DNA of 64,000 nucleotides, taken from contig JAEWAQ010000073.1 in NCBI GenBank assembly GCA_023391635.1, positions 62,001-126,000 of the forward strand, read 5' to 3'. The translations under genes were made by a program, and so were the position numbers. Below are positions 34,365-43,378 of the stretch, piece by piece; position 1 is the stretch's first letter; every line of letters starts with the position of its first letter. The stretch comes from Bacillota bacterium (GTDB lineage Bacteria > Bacillota > Bacilli > Paenibacillales > Paenibacillaceae). The notes beneath the pieces are model-generated. The model saw only the letters and a program-made list of their open reading frames with translations. It searched no databases and was not told where the DNA came from.

Positions 34365-35246
34365 ATGAAGAGCTTCCAGAAGCATTATCATCTAATGCTG
34401 CTGCCAGGAATCATACTGCTCATTATTTTTCATCTCATCCCGATGTTCGGCATCGTCATTGCTTTTCAGGATTTCAACATCGGTCATGGCTTCAAATCTC
34501 CATGGATCGGTCTGGAAAATTTCAAGTATTTATTCCAAATCCGCGACAGCAAGGTCATCTTCTACAACACCGTCTTTATCGCAACCTGCAAAATCGTCAT
34601 GCATCTGCTCGTACCGCTTGTCTTCGCGATTCTGCTGAATGAATTGAAGAACGTCATTCTGAAGAGATGGGTGCAGACGATCGTGTACCTGCCTCACTTC
34701 CTCTCTTGGGTTATTCTGGCAGGCGTAATTATCGACATGCTGTCCCTTGATGGCATCGTCAATGGCGTGATCCGCGCGTTCGGCGGCGAGGGCATCATGT
34801 TTTTGGCCAGCAACGGTTGGTTTCCCGCCATCATCGTCGGCTCCGATATTTGGAAGGAATTCGGTTTCGCGGCGATCATCTACTTGGCTGCTCTTGCCGG
34901 CATCAATACCTCGCTCTATGAAGCGGCGGTTATCGACGGGGCAGGCCGTCTGCAGCAAATTTGGTACATTACGCTGCCGAGTCTGATGCCGACGACCATT
35001 CTGCTGGCCACGCTTAGTATCGGCAACATTCTGAATGCGGGCTTTGATCAGATCTTCAACTTGTACAACCCGCTCGTCTATCCTTCCGGGGATATTATCG
35101 ACACTTATGTGTACCGGGTCGGTCTTGTGCAAGCGCAGTACGGCTTCGCGACAGCGGTCGGATTGTTGAAGTCCGCGATCGGATTCGCGCTCATCGTCCT
35201 GTCCTATCGGGTTGCCTACCGATTTGCGGGCTATCGCATTTTCTAA
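34365..35246 (+). CDS. ABC permease, LplB/YtcP-like
   Basis: 293 residues from ATG 34365 (AGGAGGC about 9 bases upstream); MKSFQKHYHLMLLPGI is the usual start of this family. Six helices, with the EAA loop YEAAVIDGAGRLQQIWYITLPSL near 185. It makes the translocation channel with the following permease. No ATPase gene is in this module. An upstream in-frame ATG at 34323 was rejected because it sits at the terminator arm. Confidence 0.92.
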   Translation: MKSFQKHYHLMLLPGIILLIIFHLIPMFGIVIAFQDFNIGHGFKSPWIGLENFKYLFQIRDSKVIFYNTVFIATCKIVMHLLVPLVFAILLNELKNVILKRWVQTIVYLPHFLSWVILAGVIIDMLSLDGIVNGVIRAFGGEGIMFLASNGWFPAIIVGSDIWKEFGFAAIIYLAALAGINTSLYEAAVIDGAGRLQQIWYITLPSLMPTTILLATLSIGNILNAGFDQIFNLYNPLVYPSGDIIDTYVYRVGLVQAQYGFATAVGLLKSAIGFALIVLSYRVAYRFAGYRIF

Positions 35247-35268
35247 CAGAGAAGCAGGTGAGGATCGT

Positions 35269-36153
35269 TTGGTACAAGACAGAACATTATCGGCTCGCAT
35301 AGGCAATGCGATGCTCGTCGCGCTGATGCTGCTGATTTCTTTTATATCCTTGGCGCCGATTCTGCATACCGTTGCGGTATCGTTCAGCGATATGTCGGCG
35401 GCGGCCGGGGGGTTCGTCAAATTTTGGCCGGTTGGATTCAATTTCGCTTCTTACCAGAAGATCGTGGCCGATCCCCATTTTACGCACGCTTTTCTCGTTT
35501 CGCTGGAACGGGTGCTTCTGGGCGGTAGCATTAACTTCTTGCTGACCGTTCTAATGGCTTATCCGTTGTCCAGAAGTCCCAAGGAGTTCGGCGTGCGGCA
35601 TTATTATATGTGGTTCGTCCTTTTCACCATGCTGTTCAGCGGAGGGACGATTCCGCTCTATCTGACGGTCAAATACCTGGATATGTTCAATACGCTGTGG
35701 GCGCTGGTGTTGCCTGGTGCGGTGCCGGTCTTCAATGTGATTCTGCTGGTGAACTTCTTCCGCAATTTGCCGAAAGAGCTCAGCGAAGCCGGTTACATCG
35801 ACGGTGCGGGCCCCTGGTATATGCTGGTGAGAATTTTCATTCCGCTGTCGCTGCCGGCGCTCGCTACTGTTACTCTGTTCAGCATCGTCGGCCACTGGAA
35901 CGCGTTCTTCGACGGCCTGATCTTCATGCGCAGCGTCGAGAACTATCCTCTGCAGACGTATATTCAACAGCTCGTCGTGCAGCTCAGCCCGGAGCTCATG
36001 GATTCTACGAATGTCGAATTGATGGAGAAAATGTCCGACAAGACGCTCAATGCGGCTAAAATTATGGTCTCCATGCTGCCCGTGCTGCTCATATATCCAT
36101 TCCTGCAGCGGTATTTCATTCACGGCATCATGCTGGGATCGGTGAAAGAGTAG
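35269..36153 (+). CDS. carbohydrate ABC permease, LplC/YtcP-type second subunit
   Basis: About 294 residues from a TTG at 35269 (AGGTGAGG 4-7 bases upstream), giving MVQDRTLSARIGNAML. Six helices and the EAA loop LSEAGYIDGAGPWYMLVRIFIPLSLP near 190. It partners with the preceding permease (23 bases between stop and start). The start at 35212 inside the preceding gene was rejected for lack of a ribosome site. Confidence 0.93.
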   Translation: MVQDRTLSARIGNAMLVALMLLISFISLAPILHTVAVSFSDMSAAAGGFVKFWPVGFNFASYQKIVADPHFTHAFLVSLERVLLGGSINFLLTVLMAYPLSRSPKEFGVRHYYMWFVLFTMLFSGGTIPLYLTVKYLDMFNTLWALVLPGAVPVFNVILLVNFFRNLPKELSEAGYIDGAGPWYMLVRIFIPLSLPALATVTLFSIVGHWNAFFDGLIFMRSVENYPLQTYIQQLVVQLSPELMDSTNVELMEKMSDKTLNAAKIMVSMLPVLLIYPFLQRYFIHGIMLGSVKE

Positions 36154-36166
36154 GAGGCGATTGGTC

Positions 36167-37477
36167 ATGAGTCGCGCAAGTCAGGAGGTGTCCGCCTTGG
36201 AAATCGTATTGGAGCGCACGATCCGTCACGAGGAGCAGCAGGAATATCATCTGGAATTGCCGTTCGAGCTGCCGGATCGGACCGAAGAGCTGCAAGTGGA
36301 AATCGAAGTCGAGCCGCTGGGCGAGGGGAGGCTCACGATCGATCTCGGGCTGAAGGATGCGCAGCGCGTCCGGGGCTGGAGCGGGGGTGCGAGAACGCGG
36401 TTCGCCGTTGGCAAGGAACGGGCGACCCCGGGTTACTTGCCCGGCGAACTCGTGCCGGGTACGTGGGCGGTGCTGCTGGGCGCGTACCGAGTGCCTGCGG
36501 CGGGATGCCGGGTGATCGCGCGCGTCCGCTGTTTGCCCGAAACGCCAAGGTGGCTGAAGGGGGATTTGCATTCGCATACGGTGCACAGCGACGGTTCCTA
36601 TACGCTGGATGAAGCGGTCTCGATTATGAAGGCGCTCGGGTGCGACTTCCTGGCGACGACGGACCATAACACGGTCAGCCAAAATTTCGCGCATCCGAAA
36701 GAGAGTCCCGTCGTGCTCATACCGGGCATGGAGCTCACGACGAATGACGGACATGCGAACCTGCTCGGCGTCGTAGATCCCGTGACGGATTTTCGCGTTC
36801 GCAGGCTGGAACATATCCACGCTCATTTCGCGGCGGCCAGGGACAAGGGGGCTGTCGTGGTGTTGAACCATCCGCACTGCGGCGATTGCCCTTGGGAATG
36901 GGGATTCGAGGTAGATCACGACTGGGTGGAAGTATGGAACGGGCCGTGGACGGACCGCAATGAACGGGCGCTGGCCTGGTGGCATGCGCAGCTTGCCGCT
37001 GGCAGGCGGATCGTCGCAGTCGGAGGCAGCGACGTTCACAAGCCGCACCCTCACGTCAAACACGCGCATCCGACGATGTGGGCATATGCTGTATCGCGGA
37101 CCTCTGCCGGTATTTTGGAAGGGATCGGACGAGGGCACGCGTTCATCAGCGAATCTCCGGAAGGCCCCGCGATCGACTTCCGGATCGGAAAGGCGATGAT
37201 GGGCGATACGGCGGAGGCGGATGACGCGGACGGGAAGGGAGAATTGCGCGTCTCCCGGCTGCACCCGGGAGATCGGGTCTTGATCCTCTCGGAGCGGGGA
37301 TTGGAAGAGGAGCGAACCGCAGGTCGTGAGGAGACGTTATTCCATGCCTGGCGAGCGGAGCGGGACCGGCAGTTCTACCGCATCGAGATCCGGCGCCAAT
37401 GTCCGATACGGAACGCGTCCGTAGTAGCCGCGCTCAGCAATCCCATCTACCTCCGGGCGCATCCTCAGGCGAATTGA
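36167..37477 (+). CDS. CehA/McbA-type PHP metallohydrolase with N-terminal beta domain
   Basis: 436 residues. An N-terminal beta-rich domain of about 125 residues precedes the PHP part: KGDLHSHTVHSDGSYTLDEAV (H-x-H ligands), LATTDHN, VVLNHPHCGD and VAVGGSDVHKPHPH. It resembles the protein at 27.7 kb but with the added domain and a C-terminal extension. Two candidate starts: ATG 36167 (AGGAGG 9 bases upstream) and TTG 36197 (AGGAGGTG 7 bases upstream). I give the longer one. It ends the LplB/YtcP importer operon and probably processes the imported compound after uptake. Confidence 0.88.
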   Translation: MSRASQEVSALEIVLERTIRHEEQQEYHLELPFELPDRTEELQVEIEVEPLGEGRLTIDLGLKDAQRVRGWSGGARTRFAVGKERATPGYLPGELVPGTWAVLLGAYRVPAAGCRVIARVRCLPETPRWLKGDLHSHTVHSDGSYTLDEAVSIMKALGCDFLATTDHNTVSQNFAHPKESPVVLIPGMELTTNDGHANLLGVVDPVTDFRVRRLEHIHAHFAAARDKGAVVVLNHPHCGDCPWEWGFEVDHDWVEVWNGPWTDRNERALAWWHAQLAAGRRIVAVGGSDVHKPHPHVKHAHPTMWAYAVSRTSAGILEGIGRGHAFISESPEGPAIDFRIGKAMMGDTAEADDADGKGELRVSRLHPGDRVLILSERGLEEERTAGREETLFHAWRAERDRQFYRIEIRRQCPIRNASVVAALSNPIYLRAHPQAN

Positions 37478-37540
37478 TCGCATCCTCCTCATTTTCCGTC
37501 CCGTCCTCCTCCCGAACAAAGCTATAGCAAGCATGCCAGC

Positions 37541-37581
37541 GCTTCAACCAGACCGGCTTCGCCGGACCGGTTGAAGCTTTT
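37541..37581 (+). terminator. intrinsic terminator after the second CehA gene
   Basis: GCTTCAACC pairs with GGTTGAAGC, with an inner CCGGC/GCCGG helix, followed by TTTT. Confidence 0.75.
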
Positions 37582-37647
37582 GCGTATTTCCACTATGCTG
37601 ATAAAAGTACGATTCAGCCAAGTTATGAACCAGGGAGACGTGAAGAA

Positions 37648-38022
37648 ATGAACAAGTACATCGCGGTCGGCGCCGTCGCCGCGCTGCTCGCCGTTGCCAT
37701 CGGGGCATTCGGGGCGCATATGCTGGAAGACCGGCTTACCGCTCATGAGCTGGACATTTACCGTACCGGCGTGCAATATCACATGTTCCATGCTCTGGGC
37801 ATCCTGCTGATCGCCGCGCTTGGAGATCGGCTGCCTTCCCGCAAGGCGGCGCTGTGGGCAGCCCGGCTGCTGTTGCTCGGCATCCTGCTGTTCTCCGGCA
37901 GCCTGTACGTGCTGGCCGTCAGCGGCGTAACGGCGTTGGGAGCGATTACGCCGCTCGGGGGCGTAGCGTTCATCGCCGGCTGGTTGTGCCTCGCATTTGC
38001 CAGTCGCACCCCGAAAGCTTGA
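37648..38022 (+). CDS. DUF423 family membrane protein (YwdK-like)
   Basis: 124 residues with four predicted helices. The N-terminal GAVAALLAVAIGAFGAHML and RTGVQYHMFHALGILLIA are diagnostic of DUF423, a conserved small membrane family of unknown function. ATG start with GGGAGACGTG upstream. Flanked by a terminator upstream and a promoter of the next gene overlapping its end. Confidence 0.92.
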   Translation: MNKYIAVGAVAALLAVAIGAFGAHMLEDRLTAHELDIYRTGVQYHMFHALGILLIAALGDRLPSRKAALWAARLLLLGILLFSGSLYVLAVSGVTALGAITPLGGVAFIAGWLCLAFASRTPKA

Positions 38023-38028
38023 AAACGT

Positions 38029-38057
38029 TTCACATAAGCTGCCTTTTTCTGTATAAT
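38029..38057 (+). promoter_or_regulatory. promoter of the EAL protein gene
   Basis: TTCACA (38029-38034), 17-base spacer, TATAAT (38052-38057). The -10 covers an in-frame upstream ATG (38056), supporting the downstream start used for the gene. Confidence 0.6.
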
Positions 38058-38097
38058 GGGTTTGTCTGCGCATCTATTCCGGTCGGAAAGGAGGAGA

Positions 38098-39843
38098 ATG
38101 CGTTTGCGCGGAAGGTCTTCCTACCAGTTCGAACTGCTGGATGCGCTTTACAACCATAGCCCTGTCGTGTTCTCCATCATTGACCGACAAGGGCGATTTC
38201 TGGACATTAATCGCGATCCTTCCGATTTGTTCGGCTACTCGAAGGAGGATTTGGCCGGCAAGTCTTTCGTGAATTTGTTGGAACCGGGCTGCCGGGAGGA
38301 GACGCTGCGTATTTTCCATCAGACCCTTCGGGGCGAGAACGGATCGCTCGACATTCGCTTCATCAACAAGTCCGGTGCGCCGATGGATTTGAATATCGCG
38401 ACATCCCCTTTGATTCGCCGCGGCAAGACGATCGCGATCCTTGCTTTCATCCAGGATATCAGCGAGCGCAAGCGCACGCTCGAGCGCAATCACTACATGG
38501 CCTATTACGACGACATGACCGGTCTGCCGAACCGGCGTCATTTCACGAACCGTCTGAACAGGAAAATATCGGAGTTCTCGGAAAGCAGGCTCAGACCCGC
38601 GATCTGTTATCTGGACGTAGACGGCTTCAAACTGGTTAATACGTCCTTCGGCCGCGACTTCGGAGACATGCTGTTATTGCAGGTGGCGGAGCGGCTCATG
38701 CGTTATTTGAGCGAGCACGGCGAATTGGCTCGCATGGAAGGAGACGAATTCGCTGGATATTTGGGCGAGGTAGCGAGCGAAGAAGAAGCTGCCGCCAAAG
38801 TCCGTGAATTGATGAAGTTCCTGGAAGAGCCGTTCGAATTGAACGGCGTTCCGATCCATCTGTCCGTCAGCATCGGCGTGGCCGTGCAGGTGCGCGGAGA
38901 CGATGCCGGCATGATGCTGCGCAAGGCTGACACGGCGCTGCACCGCGTGAAGGACAACGGACGCAACGATTATCAGTTCCATGTTTCCGACATGGACCCC
39001 GAATCGATGGACAAGCTGACATTCCAACACGAGATGCGCAAGGCGCTGGCGAACGGCGAATTCAAGCTTTACTATCAGCCGCAATTCGACTTGTCCTGCG
39101 GCCGAATCGTCGGGATGGAGGCATTGCTGCGCTGGCAGCACCCTGAACGCGGGTTCATCAGTCCTGTCGAGTTCATCCCTGCTGCTGAAGAGAGCGGCAT
39201 TATCGTTCCGCTAGGCGATTGGGTGCTGGAGGAAGCGTGCCGCCAGAACAAAATTTGGCAGCAAGATCCGGATATGGCGAGAATTCCGGTCGCGGTCAAT
39301 TTGTCGATGCGGCAGTTTTTCCGCAGGGACCTGACGGGCAAAGTGGCGGAAGTACTGGCGCAAACGGGGCTCGAACCGAAGTATCTCGAGTTCGAAATTA
39401 CCGAGAGCCTGACGATGGACGTGGAGAGGGCATCGCACTGCCTGGAACAATTGCGCGAACTTGGCGTACAAGTGAGCATCGACGATTTCGGCACGGGCTA
39501 TAGCTCGTTTCATTATTTGAAAAGCTTGCCGATCGGGCGGCTCAAAATTGACCGGTCCTTCGTCAGCGACATCCAACAGGATCCGGGGGATGCGGCCATC
39601 GTCGCGGCGATCATCGCCATGGCGCACAATTTGCAGCTGCAAGTCATTGCCGAAGGCGTAGAGACGGAGGAACAGATGCGATTCCTGCGAAGCCACCGCT
39701 GCGACGAGATGCAAGGCTATTTCGGAAGTCCTCCGGTTCCGCCGGACGAGATGTATCGGCTGCTGGAAGATTTCTCCGCCGGCCATGTACTGCTGCAATC
39801 TTACGCGGAAGCCGCCGTCGGATCCGAAGGAAGCGTGGTCTGA
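38098..39843 (+). CDS. PAS-GGDEF-EAL c-di-GMP phosphodiesterase with degenerate GGDEF
   Basis: About 581 residues. PAS domain (about 10-125), GGDEF domain (about 135-300) and EAL domain (about 310-565). The cyclase signature reads MEGDEF instead of GGDEF, and the substrate loop FKLVNTSFGRDFGD lacks the usual Asp/His, so cyclase activity is doubtful. The EAL side keeps EALLRW, the E-I-T-E-S loop, DDFGTGYSSF, LKIDRSF and AEGVET, so it should hydrolyse c-di-GMP in the cytosol. Start ATG 38098; AAGGAGG is only 3 bases away, and a TTG at 38104 has better spacing. Confidence 0.9.
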   Translation: MRLRGRSSYQFELLDALYNHSPVVFSIIDRQGRFLDINRDPSDLFGYSKEDLAGKSFVNLLEPGCREETLRIFHQTLRGENGSLDIRFINKSGAPMDLNIATSPLIRRGKTIAILAFIQDISERKRTLERNHYMAYYDDMTGLPNRRHFTNRLNRKISEFSESRLRPAICYLDVDGFKLVNTSFGRDFGDMLLLQVAERLMRYLSEHGELARMEGDEFAGYLGEVASEEEAAAKVRELMKFLEEPFELNGVPIHLSVSIGVAVQVRGDDAGMMLRKADTALHRVKDNGRNDYQFHVSDMDPESMDKLTFQHEMRKALANGEFKLYYQPQFDLSCGRIVGMEALLRWQHPERGFISPVEFIPAAEESGIIVPLGDWVLEEACRQNKIWQQDPDMARIPVAVNLSMRQFFRRDLTGKVAEVLAQTGLEPKYLEFEITESLTMDVERASHCLEQLRELGVQVSIDDFGTGYSSFHYLKSLPIGRLKIDRSFVSDIQQDPGDAAIVAAIIAMAHNLQLQVIAEGVETEEQMRFLRSHRCDEMQGYFGSPPVPPDEMYRLLEDFSAGHVLLQSYAEAAVGSEGSVV

Positions 39844-39862
39844 TCAGGTCCCGCGATAAGCT

Positions 39863-39905
39863 AAGAACCTCCTGTTCACGCTCTATGGCGGAATAGGAGG
39901 TTCTT
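39863..39905. terminator. stem-loop between the EAL gene and the unknown minus gene
   Basis: AAGAACCTCCT pairs with AGGAGGTTCTT (11 bp), then CTTTG on the plus side and AAGAA before it. Likely bidirectional. Confidence 0.7.
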
Positions 39906-39932
39906 CTTTGCATCTACATCCGAGCATGTGCA

Positions 39933-40394
39933 CTATTCGAGGAAATCGTCGATTTCGAACAGCTTGAACGTATGTACTTGCTTCTCATCGACATGATACA
40001 CCGTGAGCAATTGGCCGGGAGCATCGAATCTGAGAATTCGGCAAGGAATGCTGAGCTTGACACCGCGGCCTTTATTCACGTTCAAGCGAATCAACTTGTT
40101 CGTGTCGATATATTGCCGGATGCGCGTTTCGAGTTCGTCCACTTGCGGTGCAGACGCTTTTGGCGTTGCGGTTCCCGCGGGCAGCGTCTTCGCTGGATTG
40201 TTCTCCCGTTTCAGCGCTTCTTCTATTACTTGACCAAGCATAATGCCGGTCCCGATGCGGAAATCTGCGAATTCACCGGTATTCAGTACACGGAGCAGGT
40301 GTTCCAATGCGGATCCATTCGACTTGGCGTTCACGAGAATATCGACTTGAAACAAGAAGGAGTGGTCGTCCGCGTCCGATTTGGTGCGATTCAT
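39933..40394 (-). CDS. conserved hypothetical protein
   Basis: 153 residues, soluble. The N-terminal half is helical (SNGSALEHLLRVLNTGEFADF), and the middle has a proline/alanine linker (NPAKTLPAGTATPKASAPQ). The C-terminal part looks like a small beta domain (VKLSIPCRILRFDAPGQLLTVYHVDEKQVHTFKLFEIDDF). I do not recognise it. ATG with AAGGAGG 7 bases upstream supports it as real. It stands alone, convergent with the EAL gene and divergent from yunC. Confidence 0.7.
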   Translation of the reverse strand: MNRTKSDADDHSFLFQVDILVNAKSNGSALEHLLRVLNTGEFADFRIGTGIMLGQVIEEALKRENNPAKTLPAGTATPKASAPQVDELETRIRQYIDTNKLIRLNVNKGRGVKLSIPCRILRFDAPGQLLTVYHVDEKQVHTFKLFEIDDFLE

Positions 40395-40564
40395 GTAGTT
40401 CCTCCTTCTGCATGACGCGTTGCAGGAAACATCAGTCTTAATACCTACTATAACACGGTTTTTTCACCTGAAATAGTCCCAACTTGTGACAAATGCCCGG
40501 CAAATCCGACTCTTCGATGCATATGATGCTGATGAGGACAATCGATTCCAGGGAGGTGCGGGGG

Positions 40565-40882
40565 ATGGTGCGAATGGAACCGATCCAAATCGGCGAGTGG
40601 ACAGCCGTCGGGGTCGAAGTGCGGTTGCCCGGGACGACGCTGCTTGCCGTTACGGCAGGCAACGGCTATATCATGTGCGGAGCGCTTGATGTCGGATTAT
40701 TGAACGAACGGCTAAACGATCGGCATATCGTCGCCGGCCGCGCGGTCGGCGTCCGGACGCTGGAGCAATTACTGGACGCTCCGCTCGAATCGGTCACTCT
40801 GACGGCAGAACGGATGGGCATTACGGCAGGCATGACCGGCAAAGATGCCGTGCGGGCAATGGCTGCGGCAGCCGCTTCTTAA
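40565..40882 (+). CDS. yunC: YunC-like DUF1805 protein
   Basis: 105 residues from ATG 40565 (AGGGAGGTG 6 bases upstream). The frame opens earlier, but those residues are unlike the family. The body (MVRMEPIQIGEWTAVGVEVRLPGTTLLAVTAGNGYIMCGALDVGLLNERL) matches DUF1805/YunC, a small conserved Bacillota protein of unknown function. The C terminus is alanine-rich. It converges on mtnA, with 34 bases between the stops. Confidence 0.85.
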   Translation: MVRMEPIQIGEWTAVGVEVRLPGTTLLAVTAGNGYIMCGALDVGLLNERLNDRHIVAGRAVGVRTLEQLLDAPLESVTLTAERMGITAGMTGKDAVRAMAAAAAS

Positions 40883-40916
40883 GCTTGACGAAGAATAACG
40901 GATTCGTTCATAGCGG

Positions 40917-42005
40917 TCAGACCTGCTCGAACAGCTGCTTGAGGCCGCTGTCATATGGCGCACGTACGATGCCTTTCTCCGTGATGATGGCGGTGACCAG
41001 GTCGTGGGGCGTCACGTCGAAGGCCGGGTTGTAGACGGCGATGCCTTGCGGCGCGGTGCGCCGTCCGAATCCGGACGTCACTTCGTCGGGATGGCGCTCC
41101 TCAATCGGAATGTCGGCGCCGGATGGCGTTGACAGGTCGATCGTCGACATCGGACAAGCGACATAGAACGGAATGTTGTGCGCCTTGGCCAGCACCGCTA
41201 CACTGTACGTGCCGATTTTGTTCGCGACGTCGCCATTGGCCGCGACCCTGTCCGTTCCGACGATGACCGCTTGCACCCAGCCTTTGGACATGACGTGTCC
41301 AGCCATATTGTCCGTGATCAGCGTGACGTCGACGCCGGCCTGCTGCAATTCGAAGGCGGTCAGTCGCGCTCCTTGGAGCACCGGTCGGGTCTCGTCGGCG
41401 AACACTTTCAGCTTGATGTCTTGCTCGAGAGCCAGGTAGAAGGGGGCAAGCGCCGTGCCGTATTTGGAAGTCGCGAGTCCCCCGGCATTGCAATGGGTCA
41501 GCACGCCCATGCCGTCCTTGAACAGCGTGAGCGCATGCTCGCCGATCAGCCGGTTCGTCTGTTCGTCTTCCGCTTGTATGCGCTGGGCTTCCGCGAGCAA
41601 GCCGCTGCGCGCTTCCGCCGCGCTTTGTCCTGCTGCTTGCAGTTGTGCCGCGCGGGCCTTCATCCGGTCCAGCGCCCAGAACAGATTGACCGCGGTTGGC
41701 CGCGAAGTGGCCAGATAAGCGGCGTCCCGCTGGACGATGGACAGCCAGTCTTCCGCAGCGGGGGCGGCTTGCGCGGCGTTCTGCAGCCCCAATACGATGC
41801 CGTAGGCGGCTGCGATGCCGATCGCCGGCGCTCCCCGGACTTTAAGCTCGCGAATGGCTTCCCATATGTCTTGCGGCGTCGTTAGGCGCAAAAATACGAT
41901 CTCTTCGGGCAGCAGCCGCTGATCGAGCAGCAGTACGGCATCGTCCGACCAACGGACGGATTGCAGCACTTCTCCTGTCTGGGTATTGTCGCGGGTAGCG
42001 CTCAT
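40917..42005 (-). CDS. mtnA: S-methyl-5-thioribose-1-phosphate isomerase
   Basis: 362 residues. LKVRGAPAIGIAAAYG, the catalytic Cys in VLTHCNAGGLAT near 170, and the Asp in VIVGTDRVAANGDVANKIGTY near 247 match MtnA. It converts methylthioribose 1-phosphate to methylthioribulose 1-phosphate in methionine salvage. It follows mtnK by 29 bases, so they are co-transcribed. The next salvage genes (mtnW/X/B/D) are not in the window. Confidence 0.95.
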   Translation of the reverse strand: MSATRDNTQTGEVLQSVRWSDDAVLLLDQRLLPEEIVFLRLTTPQDIWEAIRELKVRGAPAIGIAAAYGIVLGLQNAAQAAPAAEDWLSIVQRDAAYLATSRPTAVNLFWALDRMKARAAQLQAAGQSAAEARSGLLAEAQRIQAEDEQTNRLIGEHALTLFKDGMGVLTHCNAGGLATSKYGTALAPFYLALEQDIKLKVFADETRPVLQGARLTAFELQQAGVDVTLITDNMAGHVMSKGWVQAVIVGTDRVAANGDVANKIGTYSVAVLAKAHNIPFYVACPMSTIDLSTPSGADIPIEERHPDEVTSGFGRRTAPQGIAVYNPAFDVTPHDLVTAIITEKGIVRAPYDSGLKQLFEQV

Positions 42006-42033
42006 GATGAGATTCTCCTTTTCGTGTCCTTGC

Positions 42034-43251
42034 TTATCCGTCCGCGGCCAGGACGGCGGATTCGGCGATCTCGGTCAGGTCGCGGATCGATCTGGCGTTG
42101 CGGTGCTGCACGATCAGCGCCTTGCCGATCGCCAGCGCCTGCCGCTGCGCGCGCTGCCGCACTTCCGCGTCCGGAATCCGGTCGATATCGGCGACATGCG
42201 CAAGGCCGATAATGCGGCGCACCATCTTGCAGCCGGCGAAGCCGCACGTGTCCTGCAGCAACCGGTGCATGTAATCGTTCTGGTAGCCCGGCGTTTTGGC
42301 CATTCGGTCCGCGCCATCCGCGTCCCAGAGCGCCCGGAATTTCTTCTCGAACAATGTCCACACGTCGCGGACAGTGCCGATCAAGTATTCACGGCGCTCG
42401 TGTCGGGCTTCATCGCTGGGCGACCAATGCTCCTGCGCCGCATAGTTCAACAGCAAGTTGGCGATGACCGCGCCGACATCGAACCCGATCGGGCCGAAAT
42501 AGGCGAATTCCGGATCGATCACCTTCGTCGACTGCGGCGTGATGAAGATGCTGCCGGTATGCAAGTCGCCGTGCAGCAGCGCTTGCGCCTGCGTCAGAAA
42601 TTTCTCGCGCAGCAAGGCGACCTCCAGATGCAGCAGCGAGTCCTGCCACAACGCTTCGGCATCGGCCTGCAGGTGATCGTCGAAGCTGTTATTCGGAGAA
42701 TTCGTGTACGGATCGTCGAAAATCAGGTCTTCGGTGATCTTGCACAGCTCCGGATTGACGAACGACTTGACGAGCAGCTTCTTCTGCTGCTGGTTCATGC
42801 CCAGGTCGGACGTGAAGAACAGCGTGCGCGCCATGAATTCGGCGATATCTTCGGCGAATCGCGGATAGACGCCGCCGTCCATCAGGCCTTTGCGCATGAT
42901 GACGTGGTCGCTCAAGTCCTCCATGACGGTCAGCGCAAGATCGGGATCGTACCGATAAAGCTTCGGGACGAGCCCTGGCGCGAGTTCGCCTTGCAGCCGC
43001 AAGGCATCGCTCTCGATCCGCGCGCGGTCGAGCGTCAGCGGCCATGATTCCCCCACAACCTTGGCGTAGGGGAGCGCCTGCTTCAGGATGAGGCTCGCGC
43101 CGGAAGCAGGATCGCTGACATGGAATACGAGATTCAGGTTGCCATCGCCGATCTCGCGGCAGACAGGCTTCGCGTTCGCGGGAATAATGCCGGGAATCGA
43201 TTGGGCGATTCGAATGGCCTCGGCTTCAGTAAGCGGGTGGTATGAGGTCAT
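42034..43251 (-). CDS. mtnK: S-methyl-5-thioribose kinase
   Basis: 405 residues of the aminoglycoside-phosphotransferase/choline-kinase fold. It has the N-terminal VCREIGDGNLNLVFHVSDPASGASLILKQ, the catalytic loop LLHGDLHTGSIFIT and FAYFGPIGFDVGAVIANLLLNY, which match MtnK. It phosphorylates methylthioribose so that the isomerase next to it can act. ATG start with GGAGG upstream. No SAM riboswitch was found in the short leader. Confidence 0.95.
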   Translation of the reverse strand: MTSYHPLTEAEAIRIAQSIPGIIPANAKPVCREIGDGNLNLVFHVSDPASGASLILKQALPYAKVVGESWPLTLDRARIESDALRLQGELAPGLVPKLYRYDPDLALTVMEDLSDHVIMRKGLMDGGVYPRFAEDIAEFMARTLFFTSDLGMNQQQKKLLVKSFVNPELCKITEDLIFDDPYTNSPNNSFDDHLQADAEALWQDSLLHLEVALLREKFLTQAQALLHGDLHTGSIFITPQSTKVIDPEFAYFGPIGFDVGAVIANLLLNYAAQEHWSPSDEARHERREYLIGTVRDVWTLFEKKFRALWDADGADRMAKTPGYQNDYMHRLLQDTCGFAGCKMVRRIIGLAHVADIDRIPDAEVRQRAQRQALAIGKALIVQHRNARSIRDLTEIAESAVLAADG

Positions 43252-43326
43252 GGCGATGGATTCCTCCAGACGGTCACAGATAGGGTAGCGGCTGCAGAGT
43301 AACGCCGACTCGGACAGTTCTTCACC

Positions 43327-43355
43327 ATTATATAGGAATTGCCATCTGGTTGAAA
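43327..43355 (-). promoter_or_regulatory. promoter of mtnK-mtnA
   Basis: On the minus strand, TTTCAA (43355 to 43350), 17-base spacer, TATAAT (43332 to 43327). The predicted leader is about 70 bases and shows no riboswitch or terminator structure. Confidence 0.5.
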
Positions 43356-43378
43356 GATCGGGCGGAGTCAGCTGTTCG

